A stretch of DNA of 64,000 bases from Enterocloster aldenensis. GTDB lineage: Bacteria > Bacillota > Clostridia > Lachnospirales > Lachnospiraceae. Shown piece after piece: positions 63,965-64,000 of this stretch (the first letter of the stretch is position 1; every line of letters begins with the position of its first letter). The translations under genes and the position numbers were made by a program. The notes beneath the pieces were generated by a model, which did not search any database, was not told where the DNA came from, and saw only the letters and a program-made list of their open reading frames with translations. The stretch spans positions 316,331 to 380,330 of the forward strand of contig NZ_QVEX01000003.1 of the NCBI RefSeq assembly GCF_003434055.1, in the 5' to 3' direction.

Positions 63965-64000
63965 GTGAAAAATAAAGTGAATTTTTGGGCGCACTTATAT
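63965..64000 (+). CDS. Start of a further gene (cut by window edge)
   Basis: A GTG at 63965, with ACAGGAGG upstream at about ten bases, opens a frame reading MKNKVNFWAHLY to the window edge. Only 12 codons are visible, so the family cannot be named. It lies 72 bases after the DhaL-like gene on the same strand and probably belongs to the same operon. Confidence 0.5.
   Translation, partial: MKNKVNFWAHLY

Overview
The window looks like a chromosome segment from an anaerobic, spore-forming Clostridia of the Lachnospiraceae type (Enterocloster / Clostridium cluster XIVa-like). This is an inference. It rests on ATP-type PEP carboxykinase, short-form HisG with HisZ, RecU, a SleB-like cortex hydrolase, AGGAGG-type ribosome binding sites, TTG/GTG starts and many PAS/REC hybrid kinases. 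No rRNA, tRNA or CRISPR array was seen.

Layout. 1-4.7 kb: a LuxE/LuxC fatty-acid reductase pair with an unidentified upstream partner, a GH25 lysozyme and recU. 5.1-11.7 kb: a histidine operon hisZ-hisG-hisD-hisB-(broken gene)-hisA-hisIE. The last protein carries a catalytically dead HisF-like barrel, and hisF, hisH and hisC are absent here. 12-22.5 kb: a co-directional signalling operon of REC-GGDEF*-EAL-REC*, hybrid kinase, HPt and hybrid kinase. 22.6-27.8 kb: pckA, an SH3/SleB cell-wall hydrolase, an AlkZ-like protein and a DUF5131 protein. 27.9-34.1 kb: a second c-di-GMP phosphorelay on the minus strand (REC-HD-GYP-GGDEF, HPt, hybrid kinase), divergent from a double-headed GntR-type regulator. 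34.2-40 kb: a Crp/Fnr regulator divergent from a split permease, an AraC-GNAT fusion, a HelD-like motor and a thioredoxin-reductase-like flavoprotein without its CxxC, followed by a 164-bp hairpin element with perfect terminal inverted repeats.

40-52 kb is an AT-richer accessory stretch of short genes: an M20 hydrolase, an IS3 remnant, an IbrA/IbrB-like pair, DUF3795, VOC, two GNATs, an IMPase, DUF1697, a PNPOx-like protein, a VanRS-like two-component system, a strikingly Cys-rich small protein and a shortened AraC protein. 52-61.5 kb is an unusual eight-gene transport operon. It combines a carbohydrate-type ABC importer (binding lipoprotein, two MalFG-like permeases, MalK-like ATPase) with a second lipoprotein, a long coiled-coil HlyD-like adaptor, a MacB-like permease with no dedicated ATPase, and a VanZ-like protein. 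61.5-64 kb holds a LysR relic, then a DhaK/DhaL-like pair in which both active-site histidines of DhaK are replaced by Asn, and the start of a further gene.

The strongest candidates for something new are the hybrid importer/adaptor operon at 52-61 kb, the His-less DhaK pair, the dead HisF domain fused to HisIE, the hairpin element at 40 kb with a left-end remnant at 3.2 kb, and the Cys-rich mini-protein at 50.6 kb.
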